Of a stretch of DNA of 64,000 nt, positions 33,433-41,677 are shown piece after piece. A model generated the notes under the pieces. It did not search any database. It was not told the origin of the DNA and worked only from the letters and a program-made list of their open reading frames with translations. How positions within the stretch are numbered: position 1 is the stretch's first letter; every line of letters starts with the position of its first letter. The stretch is from positions 1 through 64,000 of the forward strand of contig NZ_CAESCM010000019.1 of the NCBI RefSeq assembly GCF_903166585.1, in the 5' to 3' direction. This DNA comes from Pedobacter ghigonis. Its GTDB lineage: Bacteria > Bacteroidota > Bacteroidia > Sphingobacteriales > Sphingobacteriaceae. The position numbers and the translations under genes were made by a program.

Positions 33433-34908
33433 ATGTCTAAACCAAAAGCAATCGTTATCGGTGCCGGAATTGCGGGAATTGCATCAGCTATTCGCCTAAG
33501 TGTGAAGGGATATGAGGTAAGCGTTTTTGAAGCCGGCTCAAAACCTGGTGGTAAACTGGCAGAGATCAGCATGAATGGCTTCAGGTTTGATGCTGGCCCC
33601 AGTCTGTTTACCATGCCACAATATGTGGATGAACTTTTTCAGCTTGCCGGTAAGAACCCAAACGATTATTTTGAATACATCCGGTTAAAAGAAATTTGCC
33701 GTTATTTTTACGAAGATGGATTAAGGTTAACTGCAAAAGCTGATTTGAATGCGTTTGCGCAAGAAATTGAAGCAAAAACTCAATCTACCGCATCGGAAGT
33801 TGAAAAATTCTTAAAAAAAAGCGCTATCATTTACGATGTAACCCACAAAGTGTTTTTACAACGAACCCTGCACAAATTGAAAAGTTACCTCCATTGGGAC
33901 ACGGTAAAATCAATTTTCAGGTTTGGGCAGATTGATGCTTTCAGCACACAGCAACAGGCCAACAGCAAATTCTTTAAAGACCGTCGTATAGCACAACTCT
34001 TTAACCGCTATGCTACCTACAATGGTTCAGATCCGTATCAGGCTCCTGCAACTTTAAATGTGATTCCGCATTTCGAGTATCATTTTGGCACCTTTCTGCC
34101 TAAAAATGGCATGTATAGCATTGTAAGTGGCCTGGTTAAACTGGCAGAAGAACTAGGTGTTCAGTTTCATTATAACCAAAAGGTGGAAGAAATCCTGCAT
34201 TCAGGTAGCCGTAAACCGAAAATTAATGGGATAATGGTTAAAGAAAAAATGCACCCTGCAAACCTAGTGATTTCTAATCTGGATATCTGGTTCACCTATA
34301 AAAACCTGCTTAAAGGCATACCTCAACCAAAAAAATTACTCAGCCAGGAGCGTAGTAGCTCAGCATTAATTTTTTACTGGGGTATGAATGGCAATTATGA
34401 TGATTTGGGCTTACACAATATCTTGTTTGCCGCAGATTACCAAAAAGAATTTAATGCCATCTGGAAGAATAAAACCATTAGCAGCGACCCAACGGTTTAC
34501 ATTAACATTAGCAGCAAACTCCTACAAACAGACGCTCCGCTGAATAACGAAAACTGGTTTGTAATGATTAATGTGCCTGCAAATAATGGCCAAAACTGGG
34601 ATCAGCTTATACCGGAAGCAAGAGCCAGTATTATTCGAAAAATCAGCCGTATTTTAAACCGGAACATCGAGAAAGATATTATTTGCGAACAGATTTTAGA
34701 TCCCAGAAGCATTGAAAGCAAAACAGGTTCGTATCAGGGTTCTTTGTACGGAAATAGCTCAAACAATCAATTCGCTGCTTTTCTCAGACACCCTAATTTC
34801 AGTTCGAAGGTTAGGAATTTATTCTTTTGCGGTGGTAGTGTTCATCCTGGTGGGGGGATTCCCCTGGCTTTGTTATCAGCAAAAATTGTGAGTGATTGTG
34901 TGGATTAA
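33433..34908 (+). CDS. crtD: CrtD-type carotenoid 3,4-desaturase
   Basis: FAD-dependent desaturase of the CrtI/CrtD family, 491 residues from the ATG at 33433; an in-frame TTG at 33430 is less likely. The N-terminal FAD fold is IVIGAGIAGIASAIRL, then GGKLAEISMNGFRFDAGPSLFTM. The C-terminal CrtI signature is FFCGGSVHPGGGIPLALLSA. CrtD introduces the 3',4' double bond next to a 1'-hydroxyl. The product of CruF (24773-25447) is its expected substrate, so the two genes belong to one pathway although 8 kb and several unrelated genes lie between them. Confidence 0.82.
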   Translation: MSKPKAIVIGAGIAGIASAIRLSVKGYEVSVFEAGSKPGGKLAEISMNGFRFDAGPSLFTMPQYVDELFQLAGKNPNDYFEYIRLKEICRYFYEDGLRLTAKADLNAFAQEIEAKTQSTASEVEKFLKKSAIIYDVTHKVFLQRTLHKLKSYLHWDTVKSIFRFGQIDAFSTQQQANSKFFKDRRIAQLFNRYATYNGSDPYQAPATLNVIPHFEYHFGTFLPKNGMYSIVSGLVKLAEELGVQFHYNQKVEEILHSGSRKPKINGIMVKEKMHPANLVISNLDIWFTYKNLLKGIPQPKKLLSQERSSSALIFYWGMNGNYDDLGLHNILFAADYQKEFNAIWKNKTISSDPTVYINISSKLLQTDAPLNNENWFVMINVPANNGQNWDQLIPEARASIIRKISRILNRNIEKDIICEQILDPRSIESKTGSYQGSLYGNSSNNQFAAFLRHPNFSSKVRNLFFCGGSVHPGGGIPLALLSAKIVSDCVD

Positions 34909-34983
34909 AGTAGTAGCAAGCAATTAGTATCAGGTAATTGGTATCAAGTATTTAGCCATAAGTATTTACCAATAGCAAAAAAG

Positions 34984-35535
34984 TTAAGCCTTTGCCAATA
35001 ATGCTGCTTCCAGTTTTTCGCCATCTAAATCGAAGGCATCTACAATTAATTTTGCCTGGGTATAAAATGGATCGCGCTCCTGAAGTTTCTCTTTAATAAA
35101 TACCAGTAGCTGTTCGTCGTTTAAATCTTTAATTAGAGGCCTTTTTTGACGATTGTGCAGTCGCGATACCAATGCAGCGGGTTCCATTTGCAGGTAAACG
35201 GTTTCTCCGTGCGCATTCATCCATTCCATGTTATCAAAGAAACAGGGCAAACCACCACCTGTGGCTACCACACAGGTTTCCGGATAATTGAAAGTTTTAA
35301 GCATTTCACTTTCATAATCCCTAAAACCACTTTCTCCAAACTCAGCAAAATATTCGGCAATACTTTTTCCGGTTTTGGCAACGATTTCGGCATCCAAATC
35401 AATTACCGGGCAATTTAAACGGTGCGCCAGTTGCTTGGCTTTGGTACTTTTACCACATCCCATGTATCCTACCAAAAAAATGATTCCGGAAAGAGAGGTT
35501 ACATTTTCACTGTTTATATCGTTCGTATTGCTCAT
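34984..35535 (-). CDS. aroK: Shikimate kinase
   Basis: Phosphorylates shikimate at the 3-hydroxyl in the chorismate pathway. The 183-residue P-loop kinase has GYMGCGKSTKAKQL near residues 23-36. The shikimate-binding D-D motif is in VIDLDAEIVAKTGKSIAEYF, then GESGFRDYE and VATGGGLPCF. The LID segment NRQKRPLI follows. All family motifs are present. It is 18 bp downstream of an oligopeptide permease gene on the same strand, an unusual partner that probably only reflects shared transcription. Confidence 0.93.
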   Translation of the reverse strand: MSNTNDINSENVTSLSGIIFLVGYMGCGKSTKAKQLAHRLNCPVIDLDAEIVAKTGKSIAEYFAEFGESGFRDYESEMLKTFNYPETCVVATGGGLPCFFDNMEWMNAHGETVYLQMEPAALVSRLHNRQKRPLIKDLNDEQLLVFIKEKLQERDPFYTQAKLIVDAFDLDGEKLEAALLAKA

Positions 35536-35553
35536 GTTGTATTTACTTCTTCG

Positions 35554-36609
35554 TTACACCAGTTTCACTCTCGGATCGATATAGGCGTACAAAATATCGA
35601 CCAATATATTAATTACAACGAAAACAAAAGCAATAAATAATATCGACCCCATTACGACGGGGAAATCAGACATTTCTAATGCCGTTACCGTTGTCCTGCC
35701 CAGTCCGTTGTAGCCAAAAATATATTCTACAAAAAATGAACCGGCCAATAAAGAAGCAAACCAGCCAGAAATAGCGGTTATTACCGGATTCAAGGCGTTT
35801 TTTAAAGCGTGCTTATAAATAATTTTATTCCTGCTTAAGCCCTTTGCCCTTGCTGTTCTGATGTAATCTTGTGCCAGTACATCGAGCATAGCGCTTCGGG
35901 TAAGCTGCACAATAATAGCCAGCGGCCTTAAGCCCAACGTAATCATAGGCAGCCATAAATTCCGCAAGGTAAGCACTTCACCGTTAAAAGGATCGTAAGA
36001 GTATAAACTCCCGCTCATTTTTAAACCAGTGTAATTGCTCAGCACAAAACCAAAAAGCCAGGCGATAATAATCCCCGCAAAAAACGAAGGGGCCGAAATG
36101 CCCAAAATTGCAAATGCATTGGCTGATTTATCAATCCACGAATCTTTATAAACTGCCGACAGCACTCCTAAAAACACACCAATCAGTGTAGCAAAAATCA
36201 TTGCTGAAAGCGCCAGTATAAAGGTATTGGGAACAGTTTCGGCCAAAATTGCTGTTACATCGCGCCTGGTTTGGTAAGAACTCCGCAAATAAGGCCATTT
36301 AACTACCAAAGCTTTTTTATTAAAGCTGATTAATTTCGAGTAATGATATTTCTGCTGCGTGGTACTATCGTTATCGAGCACACTAAGCGGCGATAAATCA
36401 TTCAGGTATAAAACAAACTGAACAGGTTTCGAACGGTCTAAACCAAACTCTTTCCGTACGGCTTCGAACGATTGCACATCTGCCCGTTGGCCCATCGTCA
36501 TCCGGGCTGGATCGCCGGGCAGAATATTAAACAGCACAAAAACAACCAGTATAACGCCGGCCATTACCAGCAATCCATACATCAGTTTTTTTAGTGCATA
36601 GCCAATCAT
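35554..36609 (-). CDS. DppB/OppB-type ABC transporter permease
   Basis: A 351-residue inner-membrane permease for peptides or similar solutes. The N-terminal helix YALKKLMYGLLVMAGVILVV is followed by LFNILPGDPARMTMG, then an insert and five more helices. The EAA-type loop is in ARAKGLSRNKIIYKHALKNA (about 250-269). The family motif SLLAGSFFVEYIFGYNGLG follows. No second permease, ATPase or binding protein is adjacent, so it is split from its partners. It is 2 bp downstream of the BT_3928 gene and 18 bp upstream of aroK. Confidence 0.88.
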   Translation of the reverse strand: MIGYALKKLMYGLLVMAGVILVVFVLFNILPGDPARMTMGQRADVQSFEAVRKEFGLDRSKPVQFVLYLNDLSPLSVLDNDSTTQQKYHYSKLISFNKKALVVKWPYLRSSYQTRRDVTAILAETVPNTFILALSAMIFATLIGVFLGVLSAVYKDSWIDKSANAFAILGISAPSFFAGIIIAWLFGFVLSNYTGLKMSGSLYSYDPFNGEVLTLRNLWLPMITLGLRPLAIIVQLTRSAMLDVLAQDYIRTARAKGLSRNKIIYKHALKNALNPVITAISGWFASLLAGSFFVEYIFGYNGLGRTTVTALEMSDFPVVMGSILFIAFVFVVINILVDILYAYIDPRVKLV

Positions 36610-36611
36610 CT

Positions 36612-37763
36612 TTATTTATCGAAGTATTTTCGGCTCAGCTGGTCAAAAGTTGGCACATTGTGGTAATGCCACTTATTGATAACTACTCCGTTTTTCAATA
36701 ACAAAACACCAGGGTTAGCCCTTACCATACTTTTTAGCGGGACTGCATCAGCATAAAAAACTTCCGAAAAAAGGTTGTTCTTTTTAATGAATACTTCTGC
36801 ATCCTGTGCTGAATTAGAGGTTAACAGAACCGTACGAATGTTGAATTGTTGTGTGGCATTTATCGCAATGGCATTTAATTTACCAATTGCACTTTCGTTT
36901 GTATTCTTCAGATCGTAGGCCACAAAAATCAAACTGTAATAAGGGTTTTCGATCAGTTCTTTAGTATAATCGGTTCCCGAAGCATCGGTAATTACTAAAT
37001 CTTTGATTTTAGGCTCATAGCCTTTCTTCACCAGCCTTTTCGTAGGTTCACCAATAATTTCCCAATTGTTATCCTTCCAGATTTCGGTTTTGAGATAAGC
37101 TTTATCACTCATATCTTTTTCTTCACTGGTTTTCTTATTTTTAAGGTGGTACATAATTTCAAATTCATCTGGCTTTTCTCCCGGGGGAATAACCATTAAT
37201 GAAGGAATATGTGCACCAACTTTATAAGGCAAGAAATCGATAACAGGTAATACATTGTAGGTATATAAGCCAAAGCCTAATGAAACTATTGTTACCGCTA
37301 AAGCAATATTGCGTTGGGTGGTTTCCTTTTTAACCAAAGGCTGAATCAAGTCTTTTTTCGCGAAAATAACCATGATCAAAACCAGCAAAATCAAGTCTTT
37401 GGTAAACGATTGCCATGGGGTAAGCGGAATGGCATCGCCAAAACAACCACAGCTGGTTACCACCTTAAATGCGGCAGAAATAAAGGTTAAGAGGGTGAAG
37501 AAAATAATTAACAACAATAATCCCCATGCTACCTTTTTGCTCCAGAAACCCAACAGCAACAAGGCACCTAAAACAATTTCGAGGGTACATAATAAAATGG
37601 CAATACCAGTAGCCATTCCGTTGAGGAAACCCATGTGAAATACTTCGAAATACTCCTGCAGTTTATAGCCAAAACCAAGCGGATCGTTGGCTTTGATCAA
37701 GCCAGAAAATATGAATAAAGCGCCAACAAAAAATCTGGAGAGTCTTAAAAGTACGTTTTGCAT
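36612..37763 (-). CDS. BT_3928-family protein (DoxX-like domain plus thioredoxin-like domain)
   Basis: A 383-residue membrane protein of the BT_3928 family. The first 150 residues hold four transmembrane segments of DoxX/MauE type, with IFSGLIKANDPLGFGYKLQE at the start and a redox-like SCGCFGD motif between the third and fourth helices. The second half is an extracytoplasmic domain with a thioredoxin-like closing part (about 285-380), in which MRANPGVLLLKNGVVINKWH resembles the cis-Pro region. It may move electrons across the membrane, but no activity is known. It is the first gene of the leftward set with the permease and aroK. Confidence 0.82.
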   Translation of the reverse strand: MQNVLLRLSRFFVGALFIFSGLIKANDPLGFGYKLQEYFEVFHMGFLNGMATGIAILLCTLEIVLGALLLLGFWSKKVAWGLLLLIIFFTLLTFISAAFKVVTSCGCFGDAIPLTPWQSFTKDLILLVLIMVIFAKKDLIQPLVKKETTQRNIALAVTIVSLGFGLYTYNVLPVIDFLPYKVGAHIPSLMVIPPGEKPDEFEIMYHLKNKKTSEEKDMSDKAYLKTEIWKDNNWEIIGEPTKRLVKKGYEPKIKDLVITDASGTDYTKELIENPYYSLIFVAYDLKNTNESAIGKLNAIAINATQQFNIRTVLLTSNSAQDAEVFIKKNNLFSEVFYADAVPLKSMVRANPGVLLLKNGVVINKWHYHNVPTFDQLSRKYFDK

Positions 37764-37823
37764 CGGTATAATCTGTTTTTCAGTCGTTTTATAATATTTA
37801 AATGGCTATTTCGAAGTTAAAAT

Positions 37824-38375
37824 TTATTTAACCCCCAGTTTAATCAGGGCAAAAACCGAATAGTTCAGCATGTCCTGGTAATTTGCCTTTACTCCTTCGG
37901 ATGCCAGGGTTTGTCCTTCGTTATCTTCGATTTGTTTTACCCTGAAAATTTTCATCAAAATCAGATCGGTAAGCGAGCTGATGCGCATATCACGCCAAGC
38001 CTCACCATAATCGTGGTTTTTGGCAAACATTAAATCCCTGGTTTCGGTAATTTTTTCTTCAAACAAATTTTCAACCGTTTCGAAAGGCATTTCGTTCGGA
38101 TCGTTATCGGTAAGTTCGAGCTGCATCATGGCAATAACACAATAGTTAACAATGCCGATGTATTCGGATATGACACCCTCTCCTACTTTGCTCACTTTTT
38201 TTTCTTCTAAAGTACGAATGCGCTGGGCTTTGATAAAAATCTGATCGGTGATCGAACTTGGCCTCAATATGCGCCAGGCCGTGCCGTAATCTTTAGTTTT
38301 ATTTAAAAATAATGATCTGCAAACTGCAATCACCTCATCAAATTCTGTAGCCGTATTTGTTTGTGCCAAAGCCAA
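37824..38375 (-). CDS. Tandem DUF1599-domain protein
   Basis: A 183-residue cytoplasmic protein made of two copies of the DUF1599 domain, which is linked to nucleotide modification. Copy one has KDYGTAWRILRPSSITD (28-44) and copy two HDYGEAWRDMRISSLTD (121-137). The offset is 93 residues, and NYCVIAMMQLE and NYSVFALIKLG close each copy. Such an internal duplication suggests a pseudo-dimer. The function is unknown. It is divergent from folP across a 93-bp gap. Confidence 0.85.
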   Translation of the reverse strand: MALAQTNTATEFDEVIAVCRSLFLNKTKDYGTAWRILRPSSITDQIFIKAQRIRTLEEKKVSKVGEGVISEYIGIVNYCVIAMMQLELTDNDPNEMPFETVENLFEEKITETRDLMFAKNHDYGEAWRDMRISSLTDLILMKIFRVKQIEDNEGQTLASEGVKANYQDMLNYSVFALIKLGVK

Positions 38376-38395
38376 TATTTATTTAGTTTTTAGTG

Positions 38396-38403
38396 TATTT
38401 TTG
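38396..38403 (+). promoter_or_regulatory. Candidate -7 box for folP
   Basis: TATTTTTG lies 65 bases before the folP start at 38469 and fits TAnnTTTG. A -33 TTG was not found at the usual spacing. Confidence 0.35.
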
Positions 38404-38468
38404 TCGTGAAAAAACAAAAGCTAAAGATACATTTTTAAAGCGAAACCCAAATCCCGAAAGGGTTTATT

Positions 38469-39320
38469 ATGGCAGAAAAAAACTTTTTTGAGCCCAAACA
38501 AAGCTTAAATATAAAAGGCCGGCTTATCGATTTAAGCAGTCCGAAAGTGATGGGAATCCTCAACATTACACCCGATTCTTTTTACAGCAACAGCAGAACA
38601 AAATCTATAGATGAAGCCCTGATCAAAACCGAAAAATACCTGGCTGAAGGCGCAACATTTATCGATATTGGGGGCTACTCTTCAAGACCTGGTGCAAAAG
38701 ATATTTCTGAGCAGGAAGAAATAGACAGGCTGGTACCTGTTGTAGCCCGCTTATCCGAGGCTTTTCCTGAAGCCATTTTTTCTATCGATACTTTCAGGGC
38801 CAAAGTGGCCGAAGCAACCATAGAGGCGGGGGGACATATTATTAAAGATATCGCCTCGGGGGATATGGATGAGCTGATGTTCGAAACGGTTGCCAGATTG
38901 CAGGTACCTTACATGATTATGCACATGCAGGGAACGCCGCAAAACATGCAACAAAACCCGGTTTACGAAAATGTACTGCTGGAAGTTGTGGATTACCTGG
39001 CTAAAAAAATAGCAGCGCTGAAGGCATTGCATATCCACGATGTAATTATCGATCCCGGCTTTGGCTTCGGAAAAACCATTGCCCACAATTATGAATTACT
39101 TAACCAGATGGAGGCTTTCCGGATTTTTAAACTGCCAATACTGGTAGGTTTCTCGCGCAAGGGGATGATCTATAAAACACTGGGCACTACCGCAGCCGAA
39201 GCCCTAAACGGTACTTCTATACTGAACACCATTGCGTTGCAAAAAGGCGCTGGTATTTTAAGGGTACATGATGTTAAGGAGGCTGTGGAGTGTGTGAAGT
39301 TGGTGGGGATGTTAGGTTAA
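38469..39320 (+). CDS. folP: Dihydropteroate synthase
   Basis: Joins 4-aminobenzoate and 6-hydroxymethyl-dihydropterin diphosphate in folate synthesis. The 283-residue TIM-barrel protein has VMGILNITPDSFYSNSRT (27-44), FIDIGGYSSRPGA, SIDTFRAKVAEA, IIDPGFGFGKT and GFSRKGMI, covering the pterin and 4-aminobenzoate sites. The length is standard. The diadenylate cyclase gene follows in the same direction, a pairing often seen in Bacteroidota, but here a 65-bp palindromic element sits between them. Confidence 0.96.
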   Translation: MAEKNFFEPKQSLNIKGRLIDLSSPKVMGILNITPDSFYSNSRTKSIDEALIKTEKYLAEGATFIDIGGYSSRPGAKDISEQEEIDRLVPVVARLSEAFPEAIFSIDTFRAKVAEATIEAGGHIIKDIASGDMDELMFETVARLQVPYMIMHMQGTPQNMQQNPVYENVLLEVVDYLAKKIAALKALHIHDVIIDPGFGFGKTIAHNYELLNQMEAFRIFKLPILVGFSRKGMIYKTLGTTAAEALNGTSILNTIALQKGAGILRVHDVKEAVECVKLVGMLG

Positions 39321-39359
39321 GCTTAGATTATTATTTTTTGATTACAAAAATAAACGTAA

Positions 39360-39424
39360 CGTCATACTGAACTTGGTTCAGTATCTTTATGAACTAGAGA
39401 CCCTGAAATAAATTCAGGGTGACG
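39360..39424. repeat. 65-bp palindromic dispersed element, copy 1
   Basis: The element is bounded by CGTCA and TGACG and contains two hairpins: ATACTGAAC/GTTCAGTAT at 39364-39384 and ACCCTGAA/TTCAGGGT at 39400-39420. A second copy of exactly 65 bp lies at 51186-51250; their last 27 bp are nearly identical. Here it sits between folP and cdaA. Confidence 0.8.
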
Positions 39425-39458
39425 AATTCTCTATAACTGTTTTACTATCTTGCCCATA

Positions 39459-40250
39459 ATGAAAGGATTGGATTTCGACTTTGTAAAATTTACCATTACC
39501 GATGTGGTAGATATTGTGCTGGTAGCACTGTTAATCTATTATGTGTATACACTGATCCGCAATACGCTGGCTGTAAACCTGCTGGTGGGTATGCTCATCA
39601 TTGCCATTTTTTACCGGGTGGTAGATGCGTTAAACATGAAATTGCTCACCACCATCATAGAGAAATTTATGAGTGTGGGTATTATTGCTTTGATCGTTAT
39701 TTTTCACCCTGAAATCAGGCGGTTCCTATTGCTCATTGGTAAAAATGCCTTTCTACAAAAAAACAAGGCCTGGTGGGGCTATTTATTTGGCAGGAAAGAA
39801 ATTGAGCGAAACAATTTAACAAGGATAAAGCCAATTATTGATGCCTGCAAAAGCATGAAAAAAACCAGAACAGGTGCGCTGATTGTATTTGTTAAATTTT
39901 ACGACGAACAGTTTTTTGCCAATAGCTGTGAACTGGTCGATGCCAAAATATCTAAACGCCTGCTCGAAAGTATTTTCCAGAAAAACAGTCCGTTGCATGA
40001 TGGTGCCGTGGTTATTTCTGAAAACAAGATTAAAAGTGCAAGTTGCATTTTACCTCTAACCGATAACGATCAGTTGCCTTCGCAGTTTGGTTTAAGGCAC
40101 CGAGCAGGCATCGGGGTTTCGGAAACTACGGATGCTGTGGCGGTAATTATTTCGGAAGAAACAGGAGAAATTTCGTATGCCAAACAAGGCCGGGTAAGGA
40201 TGAACGTTTCGTTCGGGGAGCTGGAGAAACTGCTCAATAAAGACTTCTAA
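39459..40250 (+). CDS. cdaA: Diadenylate cyclase (c-di-AMP synthase)
   Basis: Makes cyclic di-AMP from two ATP. From the ATG at 39459 it is 263 residues; an upstream TTG at 39450 is possible but less likely. Three N-terminal transmembrane helices (about 10-32, 38-58, 70-92) precede the DAC domain, with the DGA motif at 181-183 in SPLHDGAVVI and the RHR motif at 213-215. This is the CdaA (TIGR00159) type. No other c-di-AMP enzyme or target is in the window. Confidence 0.93.
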   Translation: MKGLDFDFVKFTITDVVDIVLVALLIYYVYTLIRNTLAVNLLVGMLIIAIFYRVVDALNMKLLTTIIEKFMSVGIIALIVIFHPEIRRFLLLIGKNAFLQKNKAWWGYLFGRKEIERNNLTRIKPIIDACKSMKKTRTGALIVFVKFYDEQFFANSCELVDAKISKRLLESIFQKNSPLHDGAVVISENKIKSASCILPLTDNDQLPSQFGLRHRAGIGVSETTDAVAVIISEETGEISYAKQGRVRMNVSFGELEKLLNKDF

Positions 40251-40252
40251 TA

Positions 40253-40326
40253 GCACAGATTTTGGGGATTTAAGAAGATTACACTGATTAATGTTATACT
40301 AATCAGTGTAATCTAAATATCTGTGC
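40253..40326. repeat. Nested palindrome between cdaA and bacilliredoxin genes
   Basis: The outer arms are GCACAGAT (40253-40260) and ATCTGTGC (40319-40326). The inner hairpin is a perfect 15-bp inverted repeat (40276-40290 and 40300-40314) with a 9-base loop. It lies between two convergent gene ends and could end transcription from both sides, though no long T-run follows. Confidence 0.8.
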
Positions 40327-40335
40327 AATCTCTTA

Positions 40336-40746
40336 TTAACAGTATTGTTCGAAGGCACCAATCAGGTTATCAGCGATCATTTGTGCTGGTCTGCCTTCAA
40401 TTTGATGACGCTCGATCATGTGTACCAATTTACCATCTTTAAACAAAGCCATAGCTGGCGATGACGGCGGGAAAGGCATCATATAATTTCTGGCCTGATC
40501 TACAGCTTCTTTTTCCATACCTGCAAAAACAGTAACCAATTTATCAGGGTGTTTTTCGTGTGCTGCTGCTGCTCTTGCTGCCGGACGTGCATTTGCTGCC
40601 GCGCAACCGCAAACTGAGTTTACCACAACCAATACAGTTCCTTCGCCTTTGATGGCCTGGTCTACATCTGCTGCATTTTTTAATTCCTGAAAACCAACGT
40701 TGGTTAATTCCTTACGCATTGGCTCTACTAAATATTCTGGATACAT
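40336..40746 (-). CDS. BrxA/BrxB-type bacilliredoxin
   Basis: A 136-residue thioredoxin-fold protein of the YphP/YqiW family; bacilliredoxins remove bacillithiol from protein thiols. The active site is C46-G-C48 in SVCGCAAANARPA, and the C-terminal half has the family's FPPSSPAMALFKDGKLVHMI. The ATG at 40746 (MYPEYLVEPM) is chosen because the upstream in-frame residues are not conserved-looking and the promoter box lies just beyond. Bacillithiol is used by several Bacteroidota; this organism's thiol is not shown. Confidence 0.9.
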   Translation of the reverse strand: MYPEYLVEPMRKELTNVGFQELKNAADVDQAIKGEGTVLVVVNSVCGCAAANARPAARAAAAHEKHPDKLVTVFAGMEKEAVDQARNYMMPFPPSSPAMALFKDGKLVHMIERHQIEGRPAQMIADNLIGAFEQYC

Positions 40747-40780
40747 TATCGTGAGTTTTTTATTTACAATTTGAACGCTA

Positions 40781-40788
40781 CAAAAATA
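40781..40788 (-). promoter_or_regulatory. Candidate -7 box for the bacilliredoxin gene
   Basis: TATTTTTG on the minus strand lies 34 bases before the ATG at 40746, and within the region a longer start would have translated. This supports the shorter protein. Confidence 0.4.
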
Positions 40789-40851
40789 AGAAAATCGGAT
40801 GGCATGCACCACCCGGTTTATATTTTTAAGGTAAAATTAATCGGATCTGAA

Positions 40852-41337
40852 TTACTTCATTCCGCGAAGAAAATCGTCGTACATCTGGGGATTGGTAATT
40901 GCACCTACAATAACGAGTACAAAAAATAATAGGGTTAAGGCGCTCAAAATTGTAGCAATCATACCGCAAATCTTTCCTGCTTTGGCATTTTTATAGGATG
41001 ATTCTGTATAAAATGTAGGGTTAAGCTGGTATTTTTTCACATCTCCAGCACCTAAAATCCAGGCAATAACACCAAAGATCAACCCAAATATGCCATAAAA
41101 GCAACAAGCTGGTAGTGCAATAATACCTAAAACAAGTGCCGCGGTGGCGTTAGGTAAATTCTGCTGACCAAATCCTCCGCCAAACTGCCCAAATGGTGGT
41201 GGCTGCTGAAACGGCGGTGGTTGTTGAAATGGTGGCGGACTTACCGGCCCCTCATTTATTGGCTCTATAATCGGCTCCTCTTTCTTCGAAAGATCGATAG
41301 GTTTATTTTCCTGAGGGTTTTCCTGTTCTTCTGACAT
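40852..41337 (-). CDS. CCC-motif (DUF4190-like) membrane protein
   Basis: A 161-residue protein. The first 65 residues are Pro- and Gln-rich with repeated FQQPPPF units. Then come two transmembrane segments, NATAALVLGIIALPACCFYG and a second around 125-150 (IATILSALTLLFFVLVIV), with a cysteine pair inside the first. This is the layout of the CCC-motif membrane proteins, whose genes often stand beside DUF2752 genes, as here (10-bp gap). The function is unknown; the Pro-rich arm suggests interaction with another protein. Confidence 0.8.
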   Translation of the reverse strand: MSEEQENPQENKPIDLSKKEEPIIEPINEGPVSPPPFQQPPPFQQPPPFGQFGGGFGQQNLPNATAALVLGIIALPACCFYGIFGLIFGVIAWILGAGDVKKYQLNPTFYTESSYKNAKAGKICGMIATILSALTLLFFVLVIVGAITNPQMYDDFLRGMK

Positions 41338-41347
41338 GAGTATGTGT

Positions 41348-41677
41348 TTAACTTAGTAGTTGGTGATTGTATATTTTGTAAATGTAATTGATTAAGATAA
41401 TTACTGCAACACCTGCAAAAACGATTTTAATCAACTGTGCGCCGAATTTAAAGTCGAGCTTTAAGTGGATAAGCGTAAAAAGCAATACAAATATTAAAGG
41501 AAGGGTTGCGGGATAAAATTTAAAAGAATCGATGAAATTTCCTTTCAGTAAGGCAATAATTGAACGCTGTAAACCGCAACCGGGGCAATCGATACCAAAA
41601 TTAGCTTTAAAAGGGCAGCTAAAAAGGTGTTCGCCCAACCAGTCTACAAGACTTTTATCCGGCTGAGCCATATACAT
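41348..41677 (-). CDS. DUF2752 small membrane protein
   Basis: A 109-residue protein with a cysteine-rich N-terminal half and two transmembrane segments (about 52-72 and 80-100). The DUF2752 signature is CPFKANFGIDCPGCGLQRSI, with three cysteines in IDCPGCGL and the preceding CPF. The start at 41677 overlaps the YkvA gene by 23 bp; the ATG at 41671 would shorten the overlap. The family's role is unknown. It is between the CCC-motif and YkvA genes. Confidence 0.87.
   Translation of the reverse strand: MYMAQPDKSLVDWLGEHLFSCPFKANFGIDCPGCGLQRSIIALLKGNFIDSFKFYPATLPLIFVLLFTLIHLKLDFKFGAQLIKIVFAGVAVIILINYIYKIYNHQLLS

Noticed and set aside
40253..40326. Palindrome as a classical terminator
   Set aside because: No T-run follows either arm; it is listed as a repeat instead.
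40336..40812. Bacilliredoxin with a 22-residue N-terminal extension
   Set aside because: The -7 promoter box lies at 40781-40788, inside the extension, and the family starts at MYPEYL.
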